The notes under the pieces: generated by a model
Databases searched by the model: none
The model's input: the letters and a program-made list of their open reading frames with translations, nothing else
What the model was told of the DNA's origin: nothing
In this document: positions 7,581 to 17,200 of the stretch, in pieces
How positions within the stretch are numbered: position 1 is the stretch's first letter
Layout of the letters: the number at the start of each line of letters is the position of its first letter
IMG/VR virus record: IMGVR_UViG_3300047550_001767
Span: 1-64,000 of that record
Strand: one strand, 5' to 3'
Source: a virus
Length of the DNA stretch: 64,000 nucleotides
Position numbers and translations under genes: made by a program

Positions 7581-7606
7581 AAAAGAAAGGTCCCGTAGGA
7601 CCTTTC
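7575..7606 (-). terminator. Intrinsic terminator of the tmRNA gene
   Basis: GAAAGGTCC pairs perfectly with GGACCTTTC around a UACG tetraloop (UNCG class) at 7606-7585 on the minus strand, followed directly by TTTTT and an AT-rich run. It ends the tmRNA transcript cleanly. Confidence 0.9.
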
Positions 7607-7925
7607 CTGACTATTGGTTAATAAGGGTGTCACCCCCATCTAGTGTGCCCTTAGGCTGCTAGAGCAAATGTTTCATCATTTGCGTTTACTTTGTTTTACG
7701 CTAATTACGTTAGTCGTCTTTCGGACTGTCTGTTTGGGTACTACTTGCCCTGTCGAAACTAGTCATCCCCTCTGGAGGATTTCCCCATCCTACTAATCTA
7801 GACCATTCACGTTCTGTATAGAACAAATTTCGTGGGCTATCTACTAATTTGGTGGAGATGGTGGGATTCGCACCCACGTCCAAAACATTTTTCCCGTCAC
7901 TTCCTACAGTCATATCAACCTCTAC
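7585..7925 (-). ncRNA. ssrA: tmRNA, circularly permuted (two-piece)
   Basis: Trans-translation RNA with its halves in permuted order. The acceptor half comes first (about 7925-7850): a T-arm reading GTGGG-TGCGAAT-CCCAC, then CATCTCC and an encoded ACCA ending at 7850. A spacer of 79 nt follows (7849-7771), containing a GTTCT/AGAAC hairpin. The coding half starts at 7770 with GGGGATGACTAGTTTCGACAGG, the classic tmRNA 5' end. GGGGATG (7770-7764) and CATCTCC (7860-7854) pair over 7 bp to make the acceptor stem, which proves that the two halves form one tRNA-like domain. The spacer would be removed after transcription. The tag frame is at 7683-7651, and the strong hairpin at 7606-7585 closes the gene. 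The exact 5' end is approximate. Confidence 0.93.
7651..7683 (-). other. tmRNA proteolysis-tag reading frame (ANDETFALAA)
   Basis: Inside the coding half, GCA AAT GAT GAA ACA TTT GCT CTA GCA GCC TAA encodes ANDETFALAA followed by a stop. The ANDE start and ALAA end match bacterial tmRNA tags (E. coli: ANDENYALAA), and ALAA is the degron read by ClpXP-type proteases. The intact tag implies that the RNA is functional rather than a relic. Confidence 0.92.
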
Positions 7926-7931
7926 TATAGG

Positions 7932-7939
7932 TATTTATT
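7932..7939 (-). promoter_or_regulatory. AATAAATA late-promoter-like site before the tmRNA
   Basis: AATAAATA on the minus strand overlaps the stop codon of the 74-aa gene. Initiation 5-8 nt downstream falls at about 7925, just where the acceptor half begins. This would make the tmRNA a late transcript. Confidence 0.5.
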
Positions 7940-8159
7940 CGGCATTGCTTACAAACTCATTGAGTTTCTTTGCTTCTAGAATAATATCTTCTGTAGTCGG
8001 TGCTTTGGGCATTGGTGGAAACGGTGCATTAGGATTTACATCCCGTGCAGCATTCCATTGCATTTCCAAATTTGATCTTTCGTAAAAGTATGGCTCAAAG
8101 ATGCTTTCCTTGGCCAGTCTTAATAGATCCAGACGGATCTCGTATGGTGATTTGCTCAT
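7935..8159 (-). CDS. Conserved phage-type hypothetical protein, 74 aa
   Basis: A 74-aa, charged, probably helical protein. It begins MSKSPYEIRLDLLRLAKE, a start that resembles small proteins of marine T4-like phages, and has a proline-rich centre (NPNAPFPPMPKAP). The function is unknown. The start at 8159 is well supported by a perfect AGGAGG Shine-Dalgarno 5 nt upstream, which is stronger than for most genes here and suggests high expression. A TTATAAAA box about 25 nt further upstream may be its promoter. The tmRNA follows immediately, with its late-promoter-like site overlapping this gene's stop codon. Confidence 0.8.
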   Translation of the reverse strand: MSKSPYEIRLDLLRLAKESIFEPYFYERSNLEMQWNAARDVNPNAPFPPMPKAPTTEDIILEAKKLNEFVSNAE

Positions 8160-8202
8160 AATTACCTCCTGTGTGTATGTGTGTTTTTATAAGCAAATGT
8201 AT

Positions 8203-9258
8203 TTAATCATTAAAATTCGTTTTTAAAAAATTTAATCTATCACTTGTTTTTATTAATAACGGATCTATATGATTGTTTTTTACAAAGTTGGGTATAAAAT
8301 TTTCATCATATGCCAATTTAATAGCGTGGTTTCTATTATACAAAATTTTATCTCTAATAGTATCTTGCACTTTACCTAAATCTTGTAAGGGAGTACCTAC
8401 AATTCTTTTCATACCTAAGCACATTTGATTATACCTTAACTCAGTATTTTCTGTGCTATCAAAACTATAATCAAATAATTCATCATATAACTCAAACCCT
8501 AAATCTTTAATAAACTTGTTACTACCCGCACAACCTGCTATTAAAAAGGGTTTGCCTAAAAGTAACGGGGCTATAGTTTTTTCTGTGATGAAAATTGCTC
8601 TATCTGTTGTTTCACTTACAAGTTGAAAAAAAGAGTTATAATATGCTAGAGGAAAAAATCCTTGATCTTTTTCTGTAGTAAATCTTTCATCTATTACACT
8701 CAATCTATCATCATAATATTTAAATTGATATGAATCTTCAGGTCTATTATAATAATATTTGTGCCAAGAATATACACTATGCTCTAATAAGTTGTGTTTA
8801 CATACTGTGTCTATTAAAAGCCTTCTATGATTGTGACCTTTATTATTAAAAAAGATAAAGTGATGATCAAAGTTTTTCTGATATAAATCTGCCAAAACTT
8901 GACTACTAGATTTAATACCTCTTTTTTCTAGGTGATAAGGATGAAAAAATTGTTCAAATGCTTCTCTGAAAAAAACTTCTGGCCAATAAATCACTTCAAC
9001 ATTTTTTGGCTTAATTAGTTCTTCAGGATAAAATGTAAACGAACTATGACATCCTACTATTGCATAGATTTTTAAATTTTGTTTATTTGCCGCTCTTATT
9101 ATTTTATCATAGTATCGTATACGAAAATATTCAAACTCAGGATGGCAAAAAAGAATTATGCCATCAAAATTCTCATTGTATATTCTATCTATTTTTTGAT
9201 TATAGGTATGGTCATCTATATAATTAGCCTCCCATACATTCATGTGCCAGAAGTTCAT
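8203..9258 (-). CDS. Glycosyltransferase-like protein (phage paralogue family)
   Basis: A 351-aa protein of a family that recurs in this window (21836-23458, 27252-28403, 30535-31773). The diagnostic C-terminal block is here SETTDRAIFITEKTIAPLLLG followed by KPFLIAGCAGSNKFIKDLGF. The paralogues show the same pattern: a TEK or SEK motif, a Pro-Leu pair, PFI, then a GF or GYKTF segment. The layout suggests a GT-B or exostosin/fucosyltransferase-like fold, but no donor or acceptor can be assigned. I chose the ATG at 9258, which overlaps the TAA of the preceding 37-aa gene as TAATG, over an upstream TTG. It is the only family member outside the 19-43 kb island. Confidence 0.7.
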   Translation of the reverse strand: MNFWHMNVWEANYIDDHTYNQKIDRIYNENFDGIILFCHPEFEYFRIRYYDKIIRAANKQNLKIYAIVGCHSSFTFYPEELIKPKNVEVIYWPEVFFREAFEQFFHPYHLEKRGIKSSSQVLADLYQKNFDHHFIFFNNKGHNHRRLLIDTVCKHNLLEHSVYSWHKYYYNRPEDSYQFKYYDDRLSVIDERFTTEKDQGFFPLAYYNSFFQLVSETTDRAIFITEKTIAPLLLGKPFLIAGCAGSNKFIKDLGFELYDELFDYSFDSTENTELRYNQMCLGMKRIVGTPLQDLGKVQDTIRDKILYNRNHAIKLAYDENFIPNFVKNNHIDPLLIKTSDRLNFLKTNFND

Positions 9259-9371
9259 TAATAAAATATACCGTAGGCTACACACCAAACTTCAAGTAAC
9301 AATTTATATGCTACATAACTAGCCAAATAGGCTAAAATTATCTTAAGTATTAACTCTTTTGTATTAATCAT
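9258..9371 (-). CDS. Small membrane protein, 37 aa
   Basis: A 37-aa ORF that fills the gap between two longer genes. Its ATG (9371) lies inside the end of the methyltransferase gene (8-nt overlap), and its TAA overlaps the next ATG as TAATG, so it is coupled on both sides. Residues 6-28 (including LILKIILAYLASYVAYKLLL) form one predicted transmembrane helix with lysines at both ends. No homology is recognisable. Double coupling and the membrane-type composition support it as a real gene. The function is unknown. Confidence 0.6.
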   Translation of the reverse strand: MINTKELILKIILAYLASYVAYKLLLEVWCVAYGIFY

Positions 9372-10635
9372 AAAATTTAAACAACCTCTCTGTATTTAGA
9401 TATTGATTATTGTTCTTACGGAAAACCCATATAGGTTCAATGAATACACTATTCTTTTCTGCTTCTACAATAGCATGTGGTCTAGCCTGCATACGCATAC
9501 CAATTTTACCTAAGTAATGTGCGTTAGGATAAGTCAATATATCATCAACCATATCGTCACATAGATTTAATCTAGTACCCTTAGCGATTCTTGGCTCAAT
9601 GATGTTAATCATCATAAAAGCATTATCAGTTAGTGTATCCCATACTTTACGATTGACCTTGAAGAAAAAGTCATTCTTCCAACTATCAAATGATGGATAT
9701 CTAACCCAACTCTGTGTACTACTGTTGTTTGCTGCATATCGCTCAGTTTCGTAATAGGGAGGACTTGTAAAGTAGAAGTCAAATGTATTTTCATATTGCT
9801 TCCAGTTTACATCTTCACTAGGCAAATTATAGATAACAACCTTCTTTGTTCCTATACAAACAAAGTGGTCTCCATTGTCTTGTAATACTGCACTATCACA
9901 TCCTAATAGATTTTCGTACTCAAGACATTGATCCTTATATGTCTCATAGACTTCAGGATTAGGATCACAGCCTACATATAGTTTAGTACCATATGTGGCA
10001 TAAAAGCCTGCTAGTCTATCACCCCAACCACAACTTGTATCAAGTATCTTACGTGCGTAGTGCTTTTCGTATAATGCCTTTGCTACGCTTGGTTTAAATT
10101 GCGTAGCAGTATATGTACCAATACGAAATGCGCTACGAAAGGCACTGTCGTCAATATCGCTACTACCTAATGCACCCTCACGCCAAAAATGCCAATTCAT
10201 CTTTGTTAGTTTATCTTTACTATGCCATATATCCCAAGGACTATCAACAAGATTGCTACCGCACTTCATGCGATTAGTTTGTTGAAAGTAATTGCTAACA
10301 CTATTATAGACATGTGACTTGTCTATTACTCCTAATGGTTTATCTTTGTAGGAGTACTTATAGTCTACCTTTTCAAGCACATTGTCAAAATTTCTATATT
10401 CATCTAACATACTTGTTTTGCTAAATTTTTCAAATAAATCTACAAGATCAGCATATGAAATTTTACGTAGTGGAAATGCTATTTTATTTGATGTTATATA
10501 CTCAGCAAGACTTTCCTTTACATCATCAACTTGTTTATCTACAATAAACTTTTTCCATTCATTGTTTGGAACATAGGGTATCCCACGACTGTCGCTGTGA
10601 AATGTAAAGAATTTTATAATGTTTGGATCAACCAT
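9364..10635 (-). CDS. SAM-dependent DNA methyltransferase (TSPPYY motif)
   Basis: A 423-aa class I methyltransferase. Residues about 198-210, DTSCGWGDRLAGF, form SAM-binding motif I. About residue 287, TSPPYYETERY is the catalytic motif IV of amino-methyltransferases (the [DNS]PPY class: N6-adenine or N4-cytosine). The roughly 130-residue N-terminal extension may recognise DNA. No restriction endonuclease is adjacent, so it is an orphan enzyme, plausibly protecting phage DNA from host restriction or tuning late transcription. Upstream there is a TTTACA-17-TATAAT promoter whose predicted start lies at the ATG itself, and no Shine-Dalgarno, which points to a leaderless mRNA. Confidence 0.85.
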   Translation of the reverse strand: MVDPNIIKFFTFHSDSRGIPYVPNNEWKKFIVDKQVDDVKESLAEYITSNKIAFPLRKISYADLVDLFEKFSKTSMLDEYRNFDNVLEKVDYKYSYKDKPLGVIDKSHVYNSVSNYFQQTNRMKCGSNLVDSPWDIWHSKDKLTKMNWHFWREGALGSSDIDDSAFRSAFRIGTYTATQFKPSVAKALYEKHYARKILDTSCGWGDRLAGFYATYGTKLYVGCDPNPEVYETYKDQCLEYENLLGCDSAVLQDNGDHFVCIGTKKVVIYNLPSEDVNWKQYENTFDFYFTSPPYYETERYAANNSSTQSWVRYPSFDSWKNDFFFKVNRKVWDTLTDNAFMMINIIEPRIAKGTRLNLCDDMVDDILTYPNAHYLGKIGMRMQARPHAIVEAEKNSVFIEPIWVFRKNNNQYLNTERLFKFYD

Positions 10636-10641
10636 CTAATG

Positions 10642-10670
10642 ATTATAACAGATGATTTGGATAATGTAAA
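10642..10670 (-). promoter_or_regulatory. sigma70-like promoter, probably giving a leaderless mRNA
   Basis: TTTACA (10670-10665), a 17-bp spacer and a perfect TATAAT (10647-10642) on the minus strand. The ATG of the methyltransferase gene begins 6 bp after the -10 box, where transcription would normally start. The leader would be absent or very short. Confidence 0.65.
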
Positions 10671-10675
10671 GTTTC

Positions 10676-10743
10676 GCTTCGGCTTGGATTCGAACCTTGT
10701 CCTAGTCTTGTCGATCTGCACTTCCCACAGTACTGACCGAAGC
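10676..10743 (-). ncRNA. tRNA-like RNA element (acceptor stem and T-loop)
   Basis: A 68-nt segment closed by a perfect 7-bp stem, GCTTCGG with CCGAAGC. Just inside the 3' strand is a T-arm-like sequence, CAAGG-TTCGAAT-CCAAG: the loop TTCGAAT and its closing G-C pairs are canonical, but two inner A-A mismatches weaken the stem. A D-arm-like GTAC/GTGC helix is possible, but I cannot form an anticodon stem, and no CCA is encoded. It may be a degenerate tRNA, a tRNA-mimic RNA, or part of a larger structure with the adjacent element. It lies in a 224-bp gap between speD and the methyltransferase gene. Confidence 0.5.
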
Positions 10744-10748
10744 TGTTT

Positions 10749-10828
10749 TTCTGGTTTATCTCTAGCACCTGCAGAGTGCCTTGATCCTTAAACTAAGCCA
10801 TCGCTATGCGACAAACACTACACCAGAA
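10749..10828 (-). ncRNA. Structured RNA element beside the tRNA-like element
   Basis: An 80-nt segment closed by a 7-bp stem, TTCTGGT with ACCAGAA, five nucleotides before the tRNA-like element. Inside are two clear hairpins: TCGC-ATA-GCGA, and GGCAC-TCTGCAG-GTGCT. An alternative to the second is CTCTG-CAGGTGC-TAGAG, which looks like an anticodon arm but lacks U33. No T-loop is present. The cloverleaf-like branching and tandem arrangement suggest a real non-coding RNA. The family is unknown. Confidence 0.45.
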
Positions 10829-10847
10829 GGTTGTGCGGCTGTGAGAT

Positions 10848-10855
10848 TATTTATA
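10848..10855 (-). promoter_or_regulatory. TATAAATA late promoter before the structured RNA locus
   Basis: A perfect TATAAATA on the minus strand, 20 nt before the first RNA element and just after the speD stop codon. Transcription would start near 10841 and run through both RNA elements, which supports their being expressed. Confidence 0.6.
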
Positions 10856-10859
10856 CTTT

Positions 10860-11234
10860 TTATTCTAAAGGCAGTTCAATAAGTTTATTTTCACGATCCA
10901 AATACTTCATCTCAATCTTGACCGGATGAAAATCACGTAATGCTTCTACTACGTCATATGGGTCAAGATACCCGCAAGTATAAACGTCAAGTTGTACTAG
11001 GGCGGGCTTGTCCTCGTCCCAAATATGTAGTGCGATATGACTGGTTTCAATAATTGCTACAGCAGTAAGACCACGATTGCCTTCTACGTTTAAATACTTA
11101 GCGTATGGGCCCATCATGACCTTCATGCCAATCTTGTCTACAAGTTTGTTCATCCATTCAATAGCAACATTTTCGTCAGTAATGGGCTTGCCGACTTCTG
11201 CACGAATTATAAGATGTTTATGTACTACTGCCAT
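10860..11234 (-). CDS. speD: S-adenosylmethionine decarboxylase
   Basis: A 124-aa AdoMet decarboxylase of the short prokaryotic class. It supplies decarboxylated SAM, the aminopropyl donor for spermidine. Residues 62-68, IETSHIA, carry the autoprocessing site where Ser65 becomes the pyruvoyl group. His66 and, further on, Cys87 (QLDVYTCG) fit the catalytic set. The length matches the Thermotoga-type single-chain proenzyme. The start at 11234 follows GAGGA. No spermidine synthase lies nearby, so the host must provide it. speD is a known auxiliary gene of marine cyanophages. Its product also removes SAM, which the many SAM-using enzymes here compete for. Confidence 0.9.
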   Translation of the reverse strand: MAVVHKHLIIRAEVGKPITDENVAIEWMNKLVDKIGMKVMMGPYAKYLNVEGNRGLTAVAIIETSHIALHIWDEDKPALVQLDVYTCGYLDPYDVVEALRDFHPVKIEMKYLDRENKLIELPLE

Positions 11235-11240
11235 ATATCC

Positions 11241-14200
11241 TCACTTGTATTTTTTTCTGTAATATTCTTTTAACCAAGTCCATTCATAAGACTTCTTAAG
11301 TTCTTCAATATCACCCATTACTTGATCGTAGTATTCTACAGCGTCTAGTGCTCCTTGTATACTGTATTCGGAAAATTCCCCTTCTCCTACAGTTAACCAA
11401 GTTGATAATCTATCACTGGCTATGTCGCTGTAATCACTTTTTAGTTTGATGACTTCTCTAAAGGCAGTTCTCCAAGTACTATAAGGATCAGTATTAAATG
11501 TTGCAACACCACTTAGTATATCAACACTTTCATGCGGGTCATCTAGCGTAAAGTCAAGACCCTTACCCGTATTGGCTAATGTTAATTTTTTATTATAGGC
11601 AATTAACGCTTGGTGTCCATATACTAATCCGTTTACAGGATTTTTCGCATTAAAAATATAATGTTTTGGTATTTGTAATCTGTCTGGTTGCCAACCCCAA
11701 TCAAATTTATTATTGACCTTTAACTTAGCAAATACAGTAAATGCCCAAGGTGTTTGACTTGCTTCTAATGCTGCATGATAACCTTGTACACGACCGTCTA
11801 CGCCATCAACACGAACGATACGATTACTAATACCTTTAGTGACGGCTAACAGATGTTCGTAATTTTCGTCTGCGCATAGTTCACCGTTGCTGAGAAATAC
11901 GATGTCTAATGGCTTACTTTTACTTAATCTATTAGCCGTCTTGATATAAGGATAATCATACAACTCGTTCTTAACTATATCTTTTGCTTCTTTAGGAACA
12001 ATAATTCTTGAACAACCCGTACTTGTGATTACTAAATTTTTTGATTCTTTATCCCATAAACTTATTGGTTCGTCAACATAACTTGCAAAATCTTCTGTAG
12101 CAAAAATCATGTAAGGGAAACTAAAGTCAACATTTAAACTTCCAACATGAGTATCATTGTCTACACGCACAACCGGTGCTGATATTCTTTTTGCTTTTAC
12201 AGATGAATTATAAGTTACTTTTGGATACTTGCGTAAATCTTCTAATGAATTTATAATCTCTCTTGTTAGGTTTACATCAATCAAGAAAGTATCGCCAAAT
12301 TTTTGAGTTTCGCTGTAGAACACATGCAGATTATCTCTAGCAAACGGATCACATATATAACTAAAATCAAATTGTCCGTAATCGCAAATACTTGAACAGA
12401 TCCATAAGTAGTGATCTTTTTTAGTTGGTTGATTTTTTACAATAGTTTGTAAAGTTTCCAAATATGTATTATTATACTTTATAACACTTACTGTTTTGCC
12501 ATTACTTTTTAGTGTCAATAAATCTTTTACCTTGTCTGTGTCTTTATTATCATGATCAATTAATACTATATCATACAAATTATTTGTAGCAACTGCTCTA
12601 CGATCCTTGACGAAATTTAGGTTACTTAAATGCTCTATAATTTTAATATATTTTGTATCAATAGCAAATGTTTCACGATTAACTAAAAAGGTTGTGCCCC
12701 AGTGACTCCACTGTGTGCCAAACACATGTACCATTCTTGTTTGATATTGATTTGGATAATAATTAAAATTGAAGTTTGAATAATCTAATTCACTGTTTAG
12801 TATCCAGCATAGTTCTGTATTACTACGATTAATACAACGATTAATTGTATCTACCCAACTATTTAAGAAACGTGTTTTTTGTATATTAGGGAATTTTATT
12901 TTAAGTTTTTCAAAGCGATCTTTTGCTTCAATATTACCTTTGTCTACAAAGAACATATCATTAGGCTTAAAAAGTTTTGCTAGATATTCTTCATCAACAT
13001 TTGTATTTGGTTCAACATAGTTTAGGTCTGTAAATCCTTGACGATATAATGGTGCTGATACAAAGTAAGTCTGTGTTACATCATAGTCAGGACTGCCAAA
13101 TACCTGCACATAACGTGATTGATCAACAGTTGGACGCCAACTAAAATCAAAATTAGTATAATCAATATTTTCACGAACAGCCCAAAATGTTTCTTCGGGA
13201 TGTTCAAGTACTAAATCATCCAACGTTACTGTAATTGTATAAACAGGTACATATTTAATTTCTAAACGTGTAACTTCAGTTGTATTATTTTCCTTGACCT
13301 CAATCATCTCAACGATAGGTTCTTGAGTATTGCTTACATATACTCTAGGTAATTTTACAATTTCTCCCTTATTACCTGGTGCTACGTAGCGAGGACCGTC
13401 ATTCTCATTCTCAGATGTGCCAAATTGATAAATTTTTGGTTCGTATGTTGAATCAGGTAACCAACTAAAATCAAAATCAGAAACATCAACTCCGTCTGGT
13501 ATAATCCAGTTATTCATAGAAGGTTTAGTAGTTGCTCGTATAGCATCTATAAACTTTTTAAAGTTTGCTCCATCTACAGTATATATAGGACCATTACGTT
13601 GTATACCAACCATTACGTCCCATACTGTTGCAAATTCATAGATATAAGGAGGATCAGTATCATCCGGATGCCAACTAAAGTCAAAGTCTTTAATATTTTC
13701 AGGTATAGTCCAGTTATCTTTGTTAGGTAACTTTTTAGCCTTTAGCGTTGTATCATATTTGACATTAACTGCTCCGGCTACAACATAAGATGGGCCTCCC
13801 GTCTTTTGCCACTGAGTACCGAATTGATAAATCATTGGCGGGTCAGTATCGTCTGGATGCCAACTAAAGTCAAAATCTGCTATATCATTAGGTATAACCC
13901 AATTTTTATTACTTGGCAATTTAATTGCACCTTTAATATCAGTTACGTATTTGATTTCAGACGCTTCAGGCACTACATACTTTGGTCCGCCTGTCTTTTG
14001 CCATTGCGTTCCGAACTGATAAATGTAAGGTGGGGACTGTGGATGAGGTACCCAACTAAAATCAAAATTACTAGTATCTAATCCTTCTGGTATTTGCCAA
14101 TTAGACTTATCAACTTTAGTAGTTGCTTTAACATCTTCTACGTATTTGTTAAATACTGCTTCTGGTACAGTATACACCGGACCACCGCGACTATTCCATA

Positions 14201-17200
14201 CAGTGGCAAATTCATAGATATATGGTGGCTCTGTATCATCTGGGTGCCAACTATAATCAAAATCCTTAATGTTATCTGGTATAGTCCAGTTGTCCATACT
14301 AGGGAGTCTTACAGCCTTAACAGCATCTATATATTTGATTTCTATACCACCTTCTACAACATAACGAGGGCCTCCCGTTTTTTGCCATTGTGTACCGAAT
14401 TGATAAATGTACGGAGGGTCAGTATCGTCTGGATGCCAACTGTAATCAAAATCACCAATGTTTTCCGGTATACTATAATTATTCCTGTTAGGTAATTTAA
14501 TAGCACCTTTTACATCTGTTACATATGTAACTTCAGTTGCTCCCGGTACAACATATCTTGGACCACCTGTCTTTTGCCATTGTGTCCCAAATTGATAAAT
14601 GTAGGGAGGGGCTTGAGGATGCGGTACCCAACTAAAGTCAAAATTACTAGTATCAACATCATTGGGAATTTCCCAGTTATTTTTACTTGGTTTTAACGTT
14701 GCAGTTACATCTTCGATATATTTGTTAAACACTGCATCAGGCACAGTATACACCGGACCGCCGCGATTATTCCATTGAGTAGCAAACTCATAAATGTAAG
14801 GTGGTTCTGTATCGTCAGGGTGCCAACTGTAATCAAAATCTTTTATATTTTCAGGTACAGTCCAATTGTCTTTACTTGGCAATCTAGTTGCTTTTACTTT
14901 GTCAACATACTTAATATCGACAGCGCCATCTACGACATACTTTGGTCCACCCGTCTTTTGCCATTGTGTGCCGAACTGATAAATCATTGGTGGGTCAGTA
15001 TCGTCTGGATGCCAACTATAATCAAAGTTTGTAATGTTGTCAGGTATAATCCAATTCTTTTTAGTTGGTAATTTTATTGCACGTAATTGACTTACATAAT
15101 TTACGAATGTTGTGCTAGGATCAACACCGGGCGCTACATATCTTGGCCCGCCTGTTTTTTGATGTTGTGTACCAAATTGATAGACGTAAGGCGGTGCTGT
15201 ATTATCGGGGTGCCAACTAAAATCAAAACTATCAATATCTAACCCATCTGGAATTATCCAATTATCTCCTCGAGGCAGTGCCTTTGCTTTATTATCGCCG
15301 CCAACATAATTAATTTGCTTTGCACCAGGCACTTCAAATCTTATACCACCGTTATCTTGCCATTGTGTACCGAATTCATATATGTATGGAACTTCTGTGC
15401 TATCTGGATGCCAACTAAAGTCAAAGCCTGTGCTGTCAATATATTCAGGTATTACCCAACGCGGATCTTTACTGTTAGGTAAATATGTTGCTTTTTGCCA
15501 GTCAACATATTTAATTTCTGTTGCTCCGGTAACTGTATATGTAGGACCACCTGTCTTTTGCCACTGCGTACCAAATCTATAAACATAAGGCGGTTCTTTA
15601 GGACTTGGCTTCCAACTAAAATTAAACTTAGTTACATCTAAGTTTTTAGGTATAGACCAGTTGCGTCTATCTTGTCCTAATGTCGCTTTTATATGTGAAA
15701 TATATTTTTCATATATTGCACCCTCGACAACATACTTAACGGTTGGCATAATCTCTGCATCATGATACTGGTTTCCAAACAAGTAAATGTATGGAGGATC
15801 AGTATCATCCGGGTGCCAACTAAAATCAAATGATTCTATGTTATAATCATCAATAATTTCAAATTTAGATTTATTTGGTAGTGCTTGAACCTTTTGCTCA
15901 ATATATTGTGCGTGTGTCGCACCCTCAACAACATATTGAGGTCCACCTGTCTTTTGATGTTGTGTGCCTGCTATATAGATATATGGAGGGCTTGTGGGAT
16001 TAGGTACCCAACTATAATCAAACATACTATCATCAATATTTTCAGGTACTATCCAGCGAGGTTTGTTTGGGGCTAGTATTGCTTTAACACTATCAATGTA
16101 TTTGGTATGCATTGCTCCTTCAACAACATATTGTACTGTTGGCATAATTTCTGCTTCATAGAAATTGTTACCAAACTTATATACATATGGAGGGTCACTA
16201 TCATCAGGGTGCCAACTATAATCAAACTGTAGTACTGGCGCATCTATAATTTCAAACTTAGACTTATCTTCTAATTTTCTAACTTTCTTGTTAAGATACT
16301 TAATTTCATCTGCACCTTCAACTACATATTTAGGTCCACCAGTTTTTTGATGTTGTGTTCCTGTAACATAAATGTATGGTGGGTCTTTGGGGTTGGGCAC
16401 CCAACTATAATCAAACATACTATCATCAATGTTTTCTGGTACAAGCCAGCGTGGCTTATTAGGTGCTAATGTCGCTTTGATATCATTAATGTACTTGACA
16501 TACATTGCTCCTTCAACAACATATTGTACTGTTGGCATCATTTCTGCTTCGTGGAAATTATTTCCAAATTGATAAATGTATGGAGGATCGCTGTCGTCAG
16601 GATGCCAACTATAATCAAAATCACTTATTGGGGCATCTGTTATGATTTCAAATTTAGATTTATCTTCTAACTTTATAACTTTTTGTTTAAGGTATTTAAA
16701 TTCAGTAGCACCTTCTACTACAAATTTAGGACCGCCTGTCTTTTGATGCTGCGTACCTGTAACATAAATGTATGGTGGATCCTTTGGATTAGGTACCCAA
16801 CTATAATCAAATGTGCTATCGTCAATACTTTCTGGAATAATCCAGCGTGATTTATCTGATGTAAGTTTAGCCTTGACGTTATTAATATACTTGACGTACA
16901 TTGCACCTTCAACAGTATATTCTAGTGTTGGCATAATCTCTGCATCATACAATGTATTGCCAAACTGATAGATATATGGCGGATCAGTATCGTCTGGATG
17001 CCAACTATAATCAAAATCTTCTATTTCGTACTCAGTCAATTCTGCAAATTTAAGTTTGTTTGGCAGTTTCTTCACAGTCTTTTCTAGGTACTTTATTTGT
17101 GTAGCGCCGTCTACAACGTATCGCGGACCACCTGTCTTTTGATGCTGTGTACCTGCAACATAGATATATGGAGGTTCACTTGGTTTAGGTTTCCAACTAT

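Noticed and set aside
7710-7913. A 67-aa ORF on the minus strand
   Set aside because: It lies entirely inside the permuted tmRNA and its acceptor half, so it is a chance frame.
10676-10743. A standard tRNA gene
   Set aside because: The acceptor stem and T-loop fit, but no anticodon stem can be formed, the T-stem has two A-A mismatches and the CCA is absent.
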